The notes under the pieces are model-generated. The model was not told the origin of the DNA, did no database searches, and saw only the letters and a program-made list of their open reading frames with translations. Of a stretch of DNA of 64,000 nt, positions 47,223-56,785 are shown piece by piece (position 1 is the first letter of the stretch; each line of letters opens with the position of its first letter). A program made the translations under genes and the position numbers. The stretch comes from Candidatus Poribacteria bacterium (GTDB lineage: Bacteria; Poribacteria; WGA-4E; WGA-3G), in NCBI GenBank assembly GCA_022394755.1, contig JAGFCA010000018.1, positions 62,001-126,000 on the forward strand, written 5' to 3'.

Positions 47223-47301
47223 AAGTGTTCCTTTACCATCGGGTTATTTATAATGGACATTCAGAATTTTGTTTTTATCAACAACAGAAAGTGATACAGG
47301 A

Positions 47302-48117
47302 TTAGATTGTAACTACTTGTGGTGCTTGCTCTAAGTTGAGATTGTTATTAGCTGCCCATTGTGCTGCTGCACCACCACCACCACCGAGAAATTGTTTACC
47401 AAGGTCATCTACGTAACTTACTACTTCCTCATCTGGTTGTTGTCTGTCATTATAATGTAATAGGTATCCTTCAGGTTTTATCCATGCATAATGATACCCG
47501 TAAATGACAACCTTGGCTGTTTTATCAGTGTAATTTTGTCCGGTAGAATGGTAAATTCGGTTTTCAAAAAAATATGCATCACCCGCACGGAGCAAAGGTT
47601 CGTCATAGGAATCAACAGGATCAATTTCTCCTTCTGGAATCCCTAAAGGTTCACGTAATTTATTGCTTTTGCGTATAAATAGCGTGGCACCAGAATTAGG
47701 AACGTTAAGATCGGTTAGACAGTATGCGACTTTTAGTCCAACACGAGGACAATCCTTATGTCCAAGATCTAAGTGTAAACCAACATCACGATGCCAACCT
47801 CGATTTTCAGGGAGTTCCTCTGGTTGTGGGTTTTTGTAAAGAAGAGCTGTATTGGTAATATGGATATTTGTTCCAAGTAGTTGAATTACCAAAGGTATTG
47901 CATCTGTTTGTGAAGTCAATTCTGCAAAAGCGGGTTCTTGTACCAATCCATCCCGTATATGAACATACTGTGCATCTGTTTCCCTTGATTTGACAATACG
48001 GTCTCCTGCTTCAGTCAACCGTTCAATCATCTCTTCATCAAGTACAGATCTTACAATGAAATATCCGTTTTCTTCAAATTCCTTGCGTTGTTCATCAGTT
48101 AACTGTATAAATTTCAT
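47302..48117 (-). CDS. Phytanoyl-CoA dioxygenase family protein (2)
   Basis: I start at the ATG at 48117 (MKFIQLTDEQ), with AGGAG upstream; the eight residues before it look like read-in. The 271-residue product has H109 and D111 (GWHRDVG) and the distal H190 (RIYHSTGQN), a complete iron triad. It differs clearly from PhyH 1 and 3, so the three are not recent copies. A short glycine run (GGGGGA) near the C-terminus is unusual. Confidence 0.88.
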   Translation of the reverse strand: MKFIQLTDEQRKEFEENGYFIVRSVLDEEMIERLTEAGDRIVKSRETDAQYVHIRDGLVQEPAFAELTSQTDAIPLVIQLLGTNIHITNTALLYKNPQPEELPENRGWHRDVGLHLDLGHKDCPRVGLKVAYCLTDLNVPNSGATLFIRKSNKLREPLGIPEGEIDPVDSYDEPLLRAGDAYFFENRIYHSTGQNYTDKTAKVVIYGYHYAWIKPEGYLLHYNDRQQPDEEVVSYVDDLGKQFLGGGGGAAAQWAANNNLNLEQAPQVVTI

Positions 48118-48141
48118 TTTATTTAAGCTCCTGTAATACAC

Positions 48142-48437
48142 GAAACTGTTGAAGTGAAAATGTTGACATATAGTATCATGCTTTGTATTTCATGTCTAAT
48201 TTGAAGTGGGGTGTTCAAATATTATATCACCATTGATTCACCGCGCCGACCGTTTGGGACACGACATTATCACATAAATTTATGGTCATAAGTAGAATCG
48301 GTAGCCAACCCCGAACTGTTATATATTATGACAATTTGTCAATTAGAAATGGTATAACATTATTTCATTGGTCGGGTAGAAGCGATAAGGAAAGTCATCG
48401 GTGTCAATTTAAGGTGTACACTAAATTGATAATTTGG
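48142..48437. other. Intergenic region
   Basis: About 300 bases lie between the SolA-like gene and PhyH 2. I see no gene or strong repeat. The promoter for PhyH 2 should be here. Confidence 0.35.
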
Positions 48438-49610
48438 TTAGTTAATGTTTTTTGGATATAATCTTAGGAATGTCCCTTCAGAGGTTTTAGGTCGATCAAT
48501 ACGAAAATGACTAATATCAAATACAGATTCACCAGTTAATGCTAATTCACACATAATTTTTCCTACAAGAGAACAGAATTTGAAACCGTGTCCAGAAAAT
48601 CCTGCTGCAATGTAGAGGTCTGGACAATGTGGATGTGTGTCTATTATAAAATCTTCGTCGGGTGTTTCAGTGTAAAGACAAACTTCAGCATGATTTGTCC
48701 TACCTAATTCTGGAATACGTGATGTAATATAGTTGTCCATGTATCGTATGTAGTCAGAATCCGGTAAACGGTCTGAAGAATCTGGTGAAATAGTTTTTCC
48801 CTTACCGTGGCGTGCGACTTTTACGCCATTTTCACCGAAATATGGCATACCGTACATAAATTCATCATCACATGTAATTTCTGTAAATACCGGAAATCTA
48901 TCTGGATGAAAGGCCAATTTATCAATAGGGTTATAATAACAGACTTGTTGTTTTGTAACTGTAAGAGGTAATTCAAGGTCTTTTAGTAAGTAAGATGTCC
49001 ATGCCCCTGCTGTTACAATAACCTTTCTTGCATGAAATTGGTTATCTTCTGTAAGCACAGTTGGAATATCTGCTTCCCAATCTATTCTAATTACAGGAGT
49101 GTTTTCACGTATGGTCGCGCCGAGATTTTCAGCCAATTTAAGATAGGTAGAGACACACTCGGAGGCATATAAAAAACCGGTGTCCTTCTGCCAAATGATT
49201 TCCATTTCATCGGTTACTTGGAATTGTGGAAATCGTTCTTTTAATTGTGTTTTATCCCATACCTCATATTCAACATGTTTTGTATCTAAGCTTTTTCTAA
49301 CTGATTCACCATATTCATTCCCTTTTTCTCCCAAATTGACACTACCAGTAATGAATAACATCTGTTTACCCGATACATTTTCAAGGTCCCGCCATTCGGC
49401 GTATGCCGTTTTCATTAATTCAGTGTAAAAAGGTTTATCGTAAAAGAATCGGATAATACGTGCTTCTCCGTGGGAACTGCCAAGTGTATGTCCACGTTGG
49501 AACTGTTCCAAAGTAAGAATGTTCGCACCAGTTTTTGCGAGATGGTATGTGGCAGCACTTCCCATACCACCAGCACCGATAATGATTGTGTCATAGATAT
49601 GTGAAGGCAT
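48438..49610 (-). CDS. FAD-dependent sarcosine/N-methyltryptophan oxidase-like protein
   Basis: This 390-residue flavoprotein has the N-terminal FAD motif IIIGAGGMGSAATYHLA. Near the C-terminus is CLYTETPDEDFIID, the signature of monomeric sarcosine oxidase and SolA, in which the cysteine (C311 here) holds FAD covalently. AAGFSGHGFKF follows, also family-typical. It probably oxidises an N-methyl amine or amino acid to give formaldehyde. The neighbours PhyH 3 and a creatininase family member support small methylated-amine catabolism, but the substrate is not shown. Confidence 0.87.
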   Translation of the reverse strand: MPSHIYDTIIIGAGGMGSAATYHLAKTGANILTLEQFQRGHTLGSSHGEARIIRFFYDKPFYTELMKTAYAEWRDLENVSGKQMLFITGSVNLGEKGNEYGESVRKSLDTKHVEYEVWDKTQLKERFPQFQVTDEMEIIWQKDTGFLYASECVSTYLKLAENLGATIRENTPVIRIDWEADIPTVLTEDNQFHARKVIVTAGAWTSYLLKDLELPLTVTKQQVCYYNPIDKLAFHPDRFPVFTEITCDDEFMYGMPYFGENGVKVARHGKGKTISPDSSDRLPDSDYIRYMDNYITSRIPELGRTNHAEVCLYTETPDEDFIIDTHPHCPDLYIAAGFSGHGFKFCSLVGKIMCELALTGESVFDISHFRIDRPKTSEGTFLRLYPKNIN

Positions 49611-49670
49611 ACAATACTACCTTATGATGTAAGGAGAACAATGAGTAATGGGATTGTAAGATGTATTGAA

Positions 49671-50426
49671 TTAATAAGGGAATGGGTTTGGTACAATGTC
49701 AAAGTTCTTGTGCCTATCCTCGCCCCGTAATAGGATAGGTTTCCAAGGACGTTTTAATGAATTATCTTCAGCTTGTTTAACTGATGGAGAAATATAGCGA
49801 ATAGTTAATCCACATCGTCGACGTTTAGAATGATTCGGTAGACTTCCATGTATTATTTGACCGTGATGGATAGACATTTCACCTGCTTTAAGCACCAGAT
49901 CAACAGCAGTATTTTCTTCTTTTTCAGTAACAGAAACTTCTTGGTTAATACTCAATAGGTTACCTTTCTGTTCAGATTTACCATGCTCTTGTATTCCTTT
50001 GTGATGGCTTCCAGGAATTACCTGCATACATCCGTTTCCTGTATCGCTGTCATCGATAGCATACCAAGCAGTAACAGCCTCAGGTGGTTCCAATCCCCAA
50101 TATGTTACATCTTGATGCCATGCGACAAATTTCTCTTTAGGTCCATATTTACAAAAGAAGTGTGTAGCTAACAACATGACATCAGGACCGATGAGTTCTT
50201 CTATAACATTAACAATATTCTCGTGTATAGCAAGTTCCCAAATAAACTTATAATCAAAATGCCAATCTATGAGACCAATTTCGCATTTTTCAGCCCCGAC
50301 TTCATTTTCTAAAGCATTATATTCGTTTCGAAAATATGTTGCCTGCGAATCATCGGCGATATGTATACCAGTCAAGTATCCATCTTTTTGATATGATGCT
50401 AACAGATCTCCATTTGTAGTTTCCAT
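49671..50426 (-). CDS. Phytanoyl-CoA dioxygenase family protein (3)
   Basis: I start at the ATG at 50426 (METTNGDLLA), with AAAGGG upstream and 13 bases after the creatininase stop. The longer frame would overlap that gene by 83 bases. The 251-residue product has H104 and D106 (WHQDVTYW), the distal H193 (IIHGSLPNHS) and arginines just after for 2-oxoglutarate. The start and spacing suggest coupling to the creatininase gene. Confidence 0.87.
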   Translation of the reverse strand: METTNGDLLASYQKDGYLTGIHIADDSQATYFRNEYNALENEVGAEKCEIGLIDWHFDYKFIWELAIHENIVNVIEELIGPDVMLLATHFFCKYGPKEKFVAWHQDVTYWGLEPPEAVTAWYAIDDSDTGNGCMQVIPGSHHKGIQEHGKSEQKGNLLSINQEVSVTEKEENTAVDLVLKAGEMSIHHGQIIHGSLPNHSKRRRCGLTIRYISPSVKQAEDNSLKRPWKPILLRGEDRHKNFDIVPNPFPY

Positions 50427-50439
50427 AGTGTACCCTTTC

Positions 50440-51327
50440 TTATGGTATTTCAGGTATTTTCCATTGATCGAACCATTGTGAATCTTCTGGTGGCGGTTCA
50501 CCTTTGTTTTGCATTGTTTCAAAGGTATTCAGAACGGGTTTAATTTGCTCTGCCCAAATCTTCTCAACCTGCTCAAAAGTTACGGGTTCTCGATTGGAAT
50601 TATCCAGATGAGTGTATTCATCAAGTAATTCTTGCATCTTTTTACCAAGCCATTGGACTTCATCATTTACCATTCGTTCACCAGTAAGCCGATCAGAATC
50701 ATACGCATTTGATCCCATAGCAAAATGAGGTCCAGGGGTTTCAGGTTCAGGCATTCGCGAGACATCAACACAATCAGGTTCTAAAGCCCACAATAGAGAC
50801 GTTTCAACTCTACCTGCATGGTCTCCACCGTCCCCTTGTTTGCTAAACCCGATATGATTTGCTTCAAAGTCTGGTAGACCGTATAACCTCATTGCGAAAT
50901 TAGGTTGTATTAGATTTAATAGTGTTTTGAGATCTTGCCAGTTTGGACCGTAATGTCCAGTAAGGAAAATGGCAGCTTGAAATCCCAGAGCATCAGCGGC
51001 TCTGACATGGTAGCATACATTCTTAAAATGTTGCCATGCTGGCATAGCGGTAAGCCAACTACGCACTTCACCCACATTTTTCTGTGCCCAGTTTGCATAC
51101 ATTCCATGTTCATGGATATGCCAATAATCTGGTGGAGCGACGATGCCACCATAGGTCTGAGCAGTTCGACAAGCAATTGCGTGTGCTTTCAAAGCATCAA
51201 GTCCAACAGTATTTTGTGGACCATGTGGTTCACAAAGACCATAAGTAAAGTAAACAGCCGGACATGAATCAAATGCCGTTTCTAACTGATCTGGGAACAT
51301 CCTTTCCCATCGTACCTCTTTTTCCAA
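50440..51327 (-). CDS. Creatininase family protein
   Basis: This 295-residue metal-dependent amidohydrolase of the creatininase fold has YGLCEPHGPQNTVGLDAL, giving E33, H35 and D44. These fit the GSxEqHGxHLPxGTD metal-binding pattern. WHIHEHGMY and DHAGRVETSLLW supply further conserved His/Glu residues. The family includes creatinine amidohydrolase and enzymes of mycofactocin and riboflavin-like pathways, so the substrate is open. It starts the run creatininase, PhyH 3, SolA-like oxidase. Confidence 0.85.
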   Translation of the reverse strand: MEKEVRWERMFPDQLETAFDSCPAVYFTYGLCEPHGPQNTVGLDALKAHAIACRTAQTYGGIVAPPDYWHIHEHGMYANWAQKNVGEVRSWLTAMPAWQHFKNVCYHVRAADALGFQAAIFLTGHYGPNWQDLKTLLNLIQPNFAMRLYGLPDFEANHIGFSKQGDGGDHAGRVETSLLWALEPDCVDVSRMPEPETPGPHFAMGSNAYDSDRLTGERMVNDEVQWLGKKMQELLDEYTHLDNSNREPVTFEQVEKIWAEQIKPVLNTFETMQNKGEPPPEDSQWFDQWKIPEIP

Positions 51328-51365
51328 AGCGATTAACCTTCAATTTTAATATATGGTTATTAGGA

Positions 51366-51566
51366 TTAATTCTTCCATTCCTTGAAAACGACACCACATC
51401 TTGGACACTGGTGCGACCATCCTGAATTTTGACCCATTCCACAATTAGGACAAAACAATCTATACCCTTTTCGATAACCAATGTAAAAAATGATAGAACC
51501 CACAATAACAATAGTAATAAGTAAAATTAAAAATGGGAGTAGAGAAGTTATTAACTGCTGTGACAT
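51366..51566 (-). CDS. Small membrane protein with C-terminal zinc ribbon
   Basis: This 66-residue protein has one hydrophobic helix (about 8-30), a basic RKGYR stretch, then two CPxCG knuckles (CPNCG and CPRCG) 16 residues apart, a rubredoxin-like zinc ribbon. Such proteins are common and uncharacterised. It sits 38 bases from both neighbours on the same strand. Confidence 0.7.
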   Translation of the reverse strand: MSQQLITSLLPFLILLITIVIVGSIIFYIGYRKGYRLFCPNCGMGQNSGWSHQCPRCGVVFKEWKN

Positions 51567-51603
51567 CCTGTACTATCCATATTATTCATAATTCTACTAT
51601 CAT

Positions 51604-52485
51604 TTATATAGGGTTATTATGAATATTTAAAGTTTTACAAATCTTCTTTGTACCTGAAAGATTTGGTTGTAGGTCAAATGCCATGAGTAACATTTCCCGA
51701 GCTTCAGGAATGAGTCTAATTTCGACATAGAATTCAGCAATTTTCTTATACATCCATGCCGTTTCTCGTTTTGATAAATTTAATTCTTGTATTTTTGTAA
51801 TTGGGATTTGAGTTGTATTTTTATACCCTTCCACACTAAAGTGATATAAGTAAATTCTCTTTAACCGATCTTTCACCTCTTTTATGAAGTGTTTAAAACA
51901 TGGCCGTTTTCCTTCAGCAGATAAAAGGGATTCATACATACTCATAGCAAGTTCTAATCTCCGTATGCATTCGTCAGTTGAAGAATCACCATTTGAATAA
52001 CTTAGATTATGATATGCTTCGGCAATGAGGAATTCACAGTCCCTACTATCCTCGTAGTTAAAGAAATTATCAATTGACCATTTTTTACCTTTATTCTCAT
52101 ACTTTTTACACAATTTCTCATACATTGTTATTCCAGTTTTATAGTTCCTATGTAGTAATTCTTGAAATAACATCTCTAAATTGGCGTGGTCTGGATTTAT
52201 AGTCTTAAGTCTATCAATATAAGATTGGTATGATAACTTTTGGTGTTCGATATTTTGTAGGATTCTGTCATAATCTGCCTTACGCTTATTATCTTGGAGA
52301 ACATCGTATGCATTACATATATCACGGAACATCCTTTTAGCATAGTCAACTTGACCCGAATTAAAATTGGTATCAAGTTTATCGGGATGGTATTTTTTCG
52401 CGAGTTTACGAAATGCTTGTTTTATTTCGTAGGGGGTAGCGTTTCGTTTAATTTCTAAGATTTGATAATAATTGGGGGTTTTCAT
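51604..52485 (-). CDS. J-domain (DnaJ-like) protein
   Basis: This 293-residue protein has a classic J-domain (residues 3-70) with the HPD motif at 33-35 (KKYHPDKLD). There is no glycine-rich or zinc region, so it is a class C J-protein. The remaining 220 residues are helical with repeat-like segments (ETAWMYKKIAEFYVEIRL...) reminiscent of TPR. It would recruit a DnaK partner to an unknown client. It begins the minus-strand run 52485 to 46194. Confidence 0.85.
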   Translation of the reverse strand: MKTPNYYQILEIKRNATPYEIKQAFRKLAKKYHPDKLDTNFNSGQVDYAKRMFRDICNAYDVLQDNKRKADYDRILQNIEHQKLSYQSYIDRLKTINPDHANLEMLFQELLHRNYKTGITMYEKLCKKYENKGKKWSIDNFFNYEDSRDCEFLIAEAYHNLSYSNGDSSTDECIRRLELAMSMYESLLSAEGKRPCFKHFIKEVKDRLKRIYLYHFSVEGYKNTTQIPITKIQELNLSKRETAWMYKKIAEFYVEIRLIPEAREMLLMAFDLQPNLSGTKKICKTLNIHNNPI

Positions 52486-52818
52486 GTTGTTACAGTATTA
52501 GATGGATTCAATATTATAATTCCATAGAAACCGATGTCTTGTCAAGTGAATTTCTATACTATTCGATCCAGAATTGTATCTTATCAATCTGTTTTGATTC
52601 TAAAGCGATTAATGAATATAATTTAATTGAACATAATAATCACACTATACAAATAAAAATAGTTCAATGAAGTTACGAAGTTCTCATTTAATTGAATACA
52701 CTTCAATCTATGTGGATATTCAAGATTTAGTATTAAAATAAAATGATAATAAAAGATTAAATAACAGTATAAATGATTAAATCAAACATAAATCAATATT
52801 ATACAATGGATACATACT
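52486..52818. other. Divergent intergenic region
   Basis: 333 AT-rich bases lie between the J-domain gene and the large metalloprotease gene. I see no gene or clear repeat; both promoters should be here. Confidence 0.35.
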
Positions 52819-55800
52819 ATGAAGATTTTACATGTACTTTACACGGTTCTCTTAGTTATGATGATATCTCAAGTGAGTTTTGCTCAGCAAGGTCGTCATG
52901 AAATTGTTAAACTTATTTATTTCCTTCCAAATGATCGTTCTCCACAGCCAGACATAGATCAGAAGATCAATAATATGATAAAGCGTTGTCAGACTTTTTA
53001 TGCTGACCAGATGGAAAACTATGGATTTGGTAGAAAGACATTTGAGTATGAGGCTGATTCTAATGGTGATGTAGTAGTACATCATGTAATAGGACAACAT
53101 AGTGATTCTCATTATCTAAAACGTCCTGATAGAGCATTTGGTGAGATAGACCGTAATCTTTACAAATACAATAAAACGATTTTATTTGTTGTGATAGATT
53201 ATAGTAAGAAATTACTACCTGGGAATGCTTGTGGCGCGGCTTATTCAGGAAAACGTATTCTTCTTCCTGCTGCAGGTAGTTGTTTTAACTGGATAACTGC
53301 TGCCCACGAAATTGGACATACGCTTTTACTTCCACATGATTTTCGTGAAGGTAATTATCTCATGTCCTATGGTGCTACTAATAATAAGATACTCTCAGAA
53401 TGTGCAGCTTATTGGCTGGATGTCCACCCGTATTTCAATCCTTTACAAGGTGAGAACAATACCAAGGGTAAGATTGAAATGCTCTCCTCTATTGCATACT
53501 TACCGGATAATATACATACATATTTTGAACTAAATGACCTTGATGGACTCCATTTGGTGAGATTTCTCCATGGTCCAACAACTATCTATAGATGTTATCC
53601 TGTCTATGGTGAGAAAGAAATTGTAAAATTATCTAACTATAGTCAGACCTTAAAGAATAATAGAATAAAAGTGCAGGCTGTTGATAGTCTTGGTGGTATA
53701 ACATGGGGTAAGTGGTATTCGTTGGAGGGAATAGAACCAGATAAGACATTTGATATTTCCTTGGAAAGACCGGGGTTGGATAGAAGTATAATTGGACATT
53801 GGTCATTAGATGAAGCAAGTGGAAAATATGCCTTCAATACTATTGGACAAAACAACATCATAACTTTTAATGATGATGTTGTTTTGATACCCAATGGTGG
53901 GAGAATTGGAGGGGCATTATTTTTTAATGGAATCAGTACTTCTGATGTAGAAAATGGTGAGGACCTTATTAATGGATTAGATGCTTTCACATTATCATTA
54001 TGGGTAAAGTCTGATGAGATTAATACCGATAGCGGGTTTATCTTTGCTAAGAAACCTAATGGTAAGGATGAAGTATTCTCGGTGCGGTACGATGCAGAGG
54101 GTTATATAGCTGGTGGTAAGAATGTTATAAAAGCAGCAATTACCACTACTGGTGGTTCTCAGGTATATGAAAGTGCTGGTAACTTACAAACAAGAAATTG
54201 GCAACATATTACACTAACATGGGAAAGTGGGAGTAAAATTAATCTATATATTAATGGACAACTTGATGAACCAACTTATAATAGCGAGCCAACTTTAGGT
54301 ACACTGATTGGTGCAGATAGATTTAGTGTAGGTAAAGGAAGTAAAGATAAGAACCGTTCCTGGAAGGGTTATATAGACGATGTTCGATTGTATAATAGAG
54401 TTCTTACGGGTACTGAATTAGCGGAATTGCCCCAAATAAGTAGAAGCCGCAATCTTATCAATGGAGTGAACTTAACTGGAGTTGTAGATATTACAGATGA
54501 CATAATAAATATGGATGCAGATATTGACTATAACCTATCCTTAACAAACACAGGTAATACAGACGATAACATCGGTTTGAGTGTAATGGGTGATGTTACA
54601 GTGAATTTAAGTCAGTCCGAAGTATTTCTTAGACCAGGTGAATCATCACTAATTCAATTGAAAGTGCCAAGGTCTATTCATTCAGCAGCAGGAGCCCATT
54701 TCATAGGTGTGACTGCTACTTCATTTAATGATCCAACAAAAACTGCTAAACTGAATTCTACAATCTCTATAAGACCGATTCATGGGGTAACAGTAACAGG
54801 TGTTGATAGTATGTCAACCTTATTAGAAGTGGCAACAGATGGTGTCCATTATCCGCTTACTGTAATTAACAATGGAAATGTAGATGATATAGTCCAATTG
54901 GATGTTTCTGGAGATTTAGATGTTTCATTAAGCCCAAACTCCGTCTTACTTTCTCCAAATCAGTCTGCAGAGGTAACAGTTACAATTCCAGGCTATAATT
55001 TTATTACATCTGGAGCTTACCCAATAACAATCAATGCCACTTCAATTGATAATATTACCACATCTAAAATCACTACAGTTGTCTATGTTTACAGTTCCAT
55101 TGAAGGTAGTTTACAAGATGGACTAATCAGTCATTGGACATTTGATGAAGGACATGGGAATACAACCACAGATATTAGTAATAATAACAGACACTTACAA
55201 CGGAACGGAGCAGCTGATTGGGCAACCCCTAATGAGACGAAGATTGGAAATAGTGCCTATCATAATCCAGATGGGAAATCGGGTTCATTTTCCTTAACGG
55301 ATGCATCATATCTAAATGGTCTTGATTCCTTTAGTATCTGCTTATGGATAAAATCTGCTATTTCAGAAACAGATCAAGGATTTATACTTGGATCAAATCC
55401 TGATGGTCAAGATGAGAAATTTTCCTTTCGATACGATAAAAATGGATTCGATGGAGGTGAAGAACAGGTCATTAAAACCGGAATTACAACCACCGAAGGA
55501 ATATATCGTCTTGAAAGTTCAGGAGGTGTTCAAACAACTGATTGGCAACATCTTATTTTTATGTGGCGGAGTGGCGAACCTATGAGGCTTTATATTAATG
55601 GAGAGTTAGATATTCCCTCTTTTACATCGTCTCCTTTATCAGGTACCATAAAAGGTATTGAGAAATTACTCATTGGAAAAGGAAGTAAAGATACGAATAG
55701 GGGATGGAGAGGTATTATAGATGATGTTCGAATATATAATAGGACTTTGGCTGAAACAGAAATCCAAGCTATTGTATTTGATGAATTAATTAACCCTCCA

Positions 55801-56652
55801 GTTCCATATTATAGTATAGAGTTGGCAGGGGTCGGACCATTAACCAGACAGATATTTGGAGTAGAGGAGAATATAGAATACACCCTACAGGTAACCAATT
55901 TAGGTAATACAATAGATACAATCAACCTAACTTCGATTGGTGATGTGAAGGTTAATTTCAACAAGAATTCAGTCACCCTTCTCCCTAAAGAATCGGTAGA
56001 ACTCACAATGACAATAATAGCGGATGATCTTAAGATTCAGAAGGATTATGAGGTAAAAGTAATAGCATCATCACAAGGAGATAAATTAGAAACGGCAGAA
56101 CTCACAACTCTTACTACACACAGTATTATTTCAGACATCTTAATTGAGGGGGTAGATGAACAGGAAACGCTTATAGAGAAGGTAAATGACGGATTGAGCT
56201 ATACATTACATGTTTCAAACATAGGTAATGCTACAGATACAATTATTCTAACAACATCTGGAGATATAAAAGCTGAATTGAGTGAATCAACAATCTTGCT
56301 TGCCCCTAAAGGAACAATTGAGTTGGTAGTTACAATAAGTAGTGATGAATTGGATCGTCCAGGTAAATATGAACTTTTTATTATTGCTACATCAACAAAT
56401 GATATGACGAAGGGAAATAAAGTCGAAATTAGTATTAAGGTAAAAGGTCTTGTATGGGATCTGGATGACAATGGAAGAGTTGATATTTTAGATTTGGTAA
56501 TGATTTCAAGCAAATTTGGTCAAACAGGAGAGGACCTCATAGGTGATATAAATAGAGATGGTGTAGTGGATATACTTGATCTTGTTGAAGTTGCCTCACA
56601 TTTTGGTGAGACTATTGAAGGTAGTGAAATCGCAGAAGAATCAGACAGTTGA
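52819..56652 (+). CDS. Secreted metalloprotease-LamG-dockerin protein
   Basis: This 1277-residue protein has a signal peptide ending near FAQ (23). Then comes a metzincin-like zinc protease with HEIGHTLLLPHD (H163, E164, H167, H173) and a Met-turn candidate M182 in LMSYG. Two LamG/concanavalin-like domains (about 325-537 and 772-984) are close copies, both with NWQH or DWQH and a KGSKDxNRxW motif. Four NEW3-type beta domains lie at about 550-654, 657-760, 1000-1104 and 1107-1210. A type I dockerin pair follows (about 1212-1264: DLDDNGRVDILDLV, DINRDGVVDILDLV). It may digest or bind host or matrix glycoproteins. No cohesin is seen. Confidence 0.82.
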   Translation: MKILHVLYTVLLVMMISQVSFAQQGRHEIVKLIYFLPNDRSPQPDIDQKINNMIKRCQTFYADQMENYGFGRKTFEYEADSNGDVVVHHVIGQHSDSHYLKRPDRAFGEIDRNLYKYNKTILFVVIDYSKKLLPGNACGAAYSGKRILLPAAGSCFNWITAAHEIGHTLLLPHDFREGNYLMSYGATNNKILSECAAYWLDVHPYFNPLQGENNTKGKIEMLSSIAYLPDNIHTYFELNDLDGLHLVRFLHGPTTIYRCYPVYGEKEIVKLSNYSQTLKNNRIKVQAVDSLGGITWGKWYSLEGIEPDKTFDISLERPGLDRSIIGHWSLDEASGKYAFNTIGQNNIITFNDDVVLIPNGGRIGGALFFNGISTSDVENGEDLINGLDAFTLSLWVKSDEINTDSGFIFAKKPNGKDEVFSVRYDAEGYIAGGKNVIKAAITTTGGSQVYESAGNLQTRNWQHITLTWESGSKINLYINGQLDEPTYNSEPTLGTLIGADRFSVGKGSKDKNRSWKGYIDDVRLYNRVLTGTELAELPQISRSRNLINGVNLTGVVDITDDIINMDADIDYNLSLTNTGNTDDNIGLSVMGDVTVNLSQSEVFLRPGESSLIQLKVPRSIHSAAGAHFIGVTATSFNDPTKTAKLNSTISIRPIHGVTVTGVDSMSTLLEVATDGVHYPLTVINNGNVDDIVQLDVSGDLDVSLSPNSVLLSPNQSAEVTVTIPGYNFITSGAYPITINATSIDNITTSKITTVVYVYSSIEGSLQDGLISHWTFDEGHGNTTTDISNNNRHLQRNGAADWATPNETKIGNSAYHNPDGKSGSFSLTDASYLNGLDSFSICLWIKSAISETDQGFILGSNPDGQDEKFSFRYDKNGFDGGEEQVIKTGITTTEGIYRLESSGGVQTTDWQHLIFMWRSGEPMRLYINGELDIPSFTSSPLSGTIKGIEKLLIGKGSKDTNRGWRGIIDDVRIYNRTLAETEIQAIVFDELINPPVPYYSIELAGVGPLTRQIFGVEENIEYTLQVTNLGNTIDTINLTSIGDVKVNFNKNSVTLLPKESVELTMTIIADDLKIQKDYEVKVIASSQGDKLETAELTTLTTHSIISDILIEGVDEQETLIEKVNDGLSYTLHVSNIGNATDTIILTTSGDIKAELSESTILLAPKGTIELVVTISSDELDRPGKYELFIIATSTNDMTKGNKVEISIKVKGLVWDLDDNGRVDILDLVMISSKFGQTGEDLIGDINRDGVVDILDLVEVASHFGETIEGSEIAEESDS

Positions 56653-56767
56653 TTGTACAGTAATATCAATACAATTCAATTTTGTTAATAAAATCCCGCT
56701 TTATGGTAGATTATACGAATTTCAAAAACGGTACATCATACACTAAATTACTATGTATTGAGATAGC

Positions 56768-56785
56768 GTATTATACTTATAATAC
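56768..56785. terminator. Palindrome at the end of the uvrA-like gene
   Basis: GTATTATA-CT-TATAATAC is perfectly palindromic and overlaps the last codons of the minus-strand uvrA-like gene, facing the convergent metalloprotease gene. It is a weak, AT-only terminator candidate. Confidence 0.35.
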
